Below, piece after piece: positions 38,240 to 40,441 of a DNA stretch of 40,441 nt. Source of the DNA: Streptomyces africanus (lineage in GTDB: Bacteria; Actinomycetota; Actinomycetes; Streptomycetales; Streptomycetaceae); contig NZ_MUKA01000207.1 of the NCBI RefSeq assembly GCF_002150735.1, positions 1 through 40,441 on the forward strand, read 5' to 3'. Every line of letters starts with the position of its first letter. Position 1 is the stretch's first letter. The notes under the pieces are model-generated. The model worked only from the letters and a program-made list of their open reading frames with translations. It searched no databases and was not told the origin of the DNA. The position numbers were made by a program, and so were the translations under genes.

Positions 38240-39470
38240 CGCCGCCGGCCCTCAGATAGGCGATGGGGTCGACGTCCGAGCCGAACCCGGGCCCCGTCCG
38301 CACCTCGAAGTGCAGATGCGGGCCCGAGCTGTTCCCGGTGGAGCCGGAGCGGCCGATGCGCTGGCCCGCGCTCACCGTCTGCCCGTCCCGCACGGAGATC
38401 GCCGACAGGTGGGCGTACTGGCTGTAGCGGCCGTCGCCGTGCCGGATGACGACCTGGTAGCCGAACGAACCGCCCCACCCCGCGCTGACGACGCTGCCCG
38501 AGGCGACGGACTTGACGGACGTGCCCGTGGGCACGGGGAAGTCGACGCCGGTGTGGTAGCCCTTCGACCAGGACGGGCCCGCCTTGCGGTAGGGCGTCCC
38601 CAGGGAGGCGCTGACGGGGGCGACGAAGCCCTGCCGGGTGGACGTGGACCGTGCGGCGCGCTCCTTGCTCTCGTCCTTGGACCGTTCCTTGGCACGGTCC
38701 GGGGATTTCGATGACGGCTTCTTCGCCGGCTTCTTCGTCGACGGCTTGGCCGACGGGGCCGGGGCCCGCTCGGGCGCGGGACGCGTCTTCGTGGCGCCCT
38801 CCCCGCGCAGCGCGAGCCGCTGGCCGGGCACGATCAGGTCGGGATCGCCCCCTATGGCCGAGCGGTTGGCGGCGTACAGACCCCGCCAGCCGCCCCGCAC
38901 GTCCCGTTCCTCCGCGATGCCGGAGAGCGTGTCGCCCCGCACCACCGTGTACAGCTCGGCGCTGCCCGCCCGGGACTGCGGCGTGGACTGCGGCCGCACG
39001 TCCTCGATGGACGTCTTGGCCCTGGTCTTCCGGTCCGCCTTCTCGCTCGTGCGCGTGCTCTCGGCGGCCGGCCGGATGTCGGGCTCGGCACCGCCCCGGG
39101 TCAGTCCGGCCCGGTCGGAGCACACCGGCCAGGCGCCCGGCCCCTGCCCGTCGAGCACCTTCTCGGCGACGGCGATCTGCTGGTGCTTCGAGGCCAGGTC
39201 CGCGCGCGCCGCGTAGGCCCGGCCGCCGTACGCCTCCCAGGTGGACTGGGTGAACTGGAGGCCGCCGTAGAACCCGTTGCCGGTGTTGACGTTCCAGTCG
39301 CTGCTCGACTCGCAGGCGGCGACCTTGTTCCAGGTGTCCACGTCCGCCGCCTGGGCGGTGCCGGCGCCCATGAACGGGAGCGCCATGCCCGCGCCGCCCG
39401 CCGTGACGGTGAGTGAGGCGCGGTTGATCCTGTTCGGCTGATACCGGCGATGCCGGCCGCGTACGGCCAT
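38229..39470 (-). CDS. rpfD: RpfD-like muralytic enzyme: transglycosylase, LysM and M23 peptidase domains
   Basis: 413 aa. A signal peptide (about 1-41, Ala-Gln-Ala cleavage) precedes an Rpf transglycosylase domain (about 43-118): WNKVAACESSSDWNVNTGNGFYGGLQFTQSTWEAYGG with catalytic Glu54. A linker, then LysM (about 172-222, YTVVRGDTLSGIAEE...IVPGQRLAL), a lysine/alanine-rich linker, and a C-terminal LytM/M23 domain (about 285-405) with His-x3-Asp in GYHTGVDFP and His-x-His in GPHLHFEV. It can thus cut both glycan and peptide parts of peptidoglycan and bind the wall. This domain set, next to gnd, matches what I recall of S. coelicolor RpfD, which acts in spore germination; the assignment is by domain order and neighbour. 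No cyclic-di-AMP riboswitch is recognisable upstream. Confidence 0.88.
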   Translation of the reverse strand: MAVRGRHRRYQPNRINRASLTVTAGGAGMALPFMGAGTAQAADVDTWNKVAACESSSDWNVNTGNGFYGGLQFTQSTWEAYGGRAYAARADLASKHQQIAVAEKVLDGQGPGAWPVCSDRAGLTRGGAEPDIRPAAESTRTSEKADRKTRAKTSIEDVRPQSTPQSRAGSAELYTVVRGDTLSGIAEERDVRGGWRGLYAANRSAIGGDPDLIVPGQRLALRGEGATKTRPAPERAPAPSAKPSTKKPAKKPSSKSPDRAKERSKDESKERAARSTSTRQGFVAPVSASLGTPYRKAGPSWSKGYHTGVDFPVPTGTSVKSVASGSVVSAGWGGSFGYQVVIRHGDGRYSQYAHLSAISVRDGQTVSAGQRIGRSGSTGNSSGPHLHFEVRTGPGFGSDVDPIAYLRAGGVRI

Positions 39471-39504
39471 CGAGAGCCCCCCTAGACATGCGTCAGGAGG
39501 GGCA

Positions 39505-39534
39505 AAAGTAAGCGCTGCGAACCGGCCAGGACAA
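39505..39534 (-). promoter_or_regulatory. Candidate sigma-70-type promoter of rpfD
   Basis: On the minus strand TTGTCC (39529-39534) is separated by 18 bp from TACTTT (39505-39510). Transcription would begin near 39497, leaving a leader of about 27 nt with an AGGGGGG ribosome binding site before the ATG at 39470. Confidence 0.5.
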
Positions 39535-39765
39535 GGCGGCTATCGGCCGCCCGGTTGCCCAAATGGCCGGGATGAGGCCCCTGTTGCGCGTCGTGCGCCA
39601 CGGCGGCGCACCGTGTACGTCACCCCGTGCGCGGGTGCGGCGCGCGCGGGGACGCGTACATCGGGTGAGTGCGACGGGGGCTCGTGTGCGTATCTGCCTG
39701 CGCGACGTCGTGCGACCCGCGCGTGCGGACGGAGTAGCGGCACGTCAGGATGGTCGACGGGGCAT

Positions 39766-39789
39766 GCTGGTGGACACGCTGGTGGACAC
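39766..39789 (+). repeat. Tandem 12-bp repeat in the gnd leader
   Basis: GCTGGTGGACAC occurs twice at 39766-39777 and 39778-39789, ending 41 nt before the gnd ATG. It could be a regulator site or part of the transcribed leader; nothing further can be said from sequence. Confidence 0.5.
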
Positions 39790-39830
39790 CGGCAGCAGCA
39801 CCGATACCGAGGTCTTTAGGAGCGAACCGA

Positions 39831-40441
39831 ATGAGCAGTACAGCGCAGATCGGCGTCACGGGTCTCGCGGTCATGGGCCGCAACCTCGCCCGCAACTTCG
39901 CCCGCAACGGCTACACGGTGGCGGTGCACAACCGGACGCCTTCGCGCACGCGCGCCCTGGTCGAGGAGTTCGGCGGGGAAGGGGATTTCGTCGCGTGCGA
40001 GTCCGCGAAGGACTTCGTGGCGGCACTGGAGCGGCCGCGGCGGCTGGTCGTGATGGTGAAGGCCGGTGATCCGACGGACGCGGTGATCCAGGAGTTCGCC
40101 CCGCTGCTGGAGCCCGGCGACATGATCATCGACGGCGGCAACGCGCACTTCGCGGACACCCGGCGCCGGGAGCGCGACCTGCGCGAGCAGGGCATCCACT
40201 TCGTCGGCATGGGCGTGTCCGGCGGTGAGGAGGGCGCGCTCAACGGCCCGAGCATCATGCCGGGCGGTCCGAAGGAGTCGTACGACTCGCTGGGCCCGAT
40301 GCTGGAGAAGATCTCGGCGAAGGCGGCCGACGGTTCACCGTGCGTCTCGCACGTCGGTCCTGACGGTGCCGGCCACTTCGTGAAGATGGTGCACAACGGC
40401 ATCGAGTACGCGGACATGCAGCTCATCGGCGAGGCGTACCA
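39831..40441 (+). CDS. gnd: 6-phosphogluconate dehydrogenase, decarboxylating (3' end outside window)
   Basis: The first 203 codons are present; the frame runs off the window. ATG at 39831 has TAGGAG 8 nt upstream. The NADP-binding Rossmann motif is IGVTGLAVMGRNLARNFARNGYTVAVHNRTPSRT (GxAxMGxN, then NRT for the 2'-phosphate). Catalytic-domain blocks follow: IIDGGNAHFADTRRRE, FVGMGVSGGEEGALNGPSIMPGG and FVKMVHNGIEYADMQLI, with the active-site Lys and the His-Asn-Gly-Ile-Glu-Tyr substrate motif. It oxidatively decarboxylates 6-phosphogluconate to ribulose-5-phosphate with NADPH (or NADH) formation. The long E. coli-like form seems likely, but the C-terminal part is not in view. Confidence 0.96.
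   Translation, partial: MSSTAQIGVTGLAVMGRNLARNFARNGYTVAVHNRTPSRTRALVEEFGGEGDFVACESAKDFVAALERPRRLVVMVKAGDPTDAVIQEFAPLLEPGDMIIDGGNAHFADTRRRERDLREQGIHFVGMGVSGGEEGALNGPSIMPGGPKESYDSLGPMLEKISAKAADGSPCVSHVGPDGAGHFVKMVHNGIEYADMQLIGEAY

Larger units (their letters stand above)
39471..39830. other. 360-bp divergent intergenic region (rpfD/gnd)
   Basis: It contains the rpfD promoter (39505-39534) and a 2x12-bp repeat before gnd. An imperfect GC-rich inverted repeat lies at about 39613-39657 (outer GTACG/CGTAC-like and CCCCG/CGGGG arms) with no assigned role. No gene is supported; frames across it are extensions of gnd in other frames. No riboswitch is recognised. Confidence 0.55.

Noticed and set aside
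39471..39830. Cyclic-di-AMP (ydaO-type) riboswitch before rpfD
   Set aside because: No conserved core sequences recognised and the likely promoter leaves only a short leader.

Overview
The window looks like a stretch of Streptomyces (or close relative) chromosome. GC content is very high, codon third positions are almost all G or C, and GTG and TTG starts are common. The gene set is typical: an ECF sigma factor with a zinc-binding anti-sigma factor, a SpoIIE-type phosphatase with a HATPase domain, a class F sortase, an Rpf-type muralytic enzyme, an actinobacterial glycogen synthase, and wax ester synthase/DGAT. In-frame TTA (bldA-type) codons were found in two genes. I found no tRNA, rRNA, CRISPR array, insertion sequence or prophage. 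Thirty-nine coding regions are listed; the first and last are cut by the window edges.

Layout. 1-4297 is a cell-envelope region: the end of a proline-rich membrane protein, a DUF4239 protein, two convergent paralogous secreted proteins separated by a perfect 68-bp palindrome, a class F sortase and a Tat-exported polysaccharide deacetylase. 4699-8354 holds a universal stress protein, a PPOX-type flavin/F420 protein, an amino acid permease and a CapA-type protein. 8577-10591 is an ECF sigma factor, an unknown 170-aa protein and a zinc-binding anti-sigma factor. 10622-15318 holds an Fpg/Nei glycosylase, a PAS-GAF-SpoIIE-HATPase regulator and a lipase-maturation-factor-like membrane protein.

15306-24022 is the best defined system. 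A GntR/FadR regulator diverges from an eight-gene operon with seven tight or overlapping junctions: sugar-binding protein, ABC ATPase and permease, L-fuconate dehydratase, SDR, aldo/keto reductase, mutarotase and lactonase. Together they form a non-phosphorylative L-fucose-type (6-deoxyhexose) uptake and oxidation pathway. The last C-C cleaving enzyme is absent. Two FadR-like operators sit in the two divergent promoters.

24063-30765 holds an AhpD/CMD-family protein and amidase around a 13-bp palindrome, a VOC protein, a GNAT acetyltransferase whose start codon lies in a strong hairpin, a 57-aa protein with a good ribosome binding site, a gene-free stretch with a long-range inverted repeat, a zinc-ribbon/SDR fusion lacking the usual catalytic tyrosine, and a WS/DGAT acyltransferase. 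30923-36884 holds a secreted PA14-GH2 glycosidase (TTA codon, LacI-type operator) and a glycogen/maltosyl-phosphate set (FhuF-like Fe-S protein with a TTA codon, GlgA/GlgM, GlgC). 37058-40441 holds a DMT-family membrane protein with a repeat-bearing tail, an RpfD-like enzyme (transglycosylase, LysM, M23) and the start of gnd.

The points most worth following are the sortase cassette with its paralogous substrates and giant palindrome, the 57-aa gene with its flanking RNA structures, the zinc-ribbon SDR without catalytic Tyr, and the TTA codon upstream of the glycogen genes.
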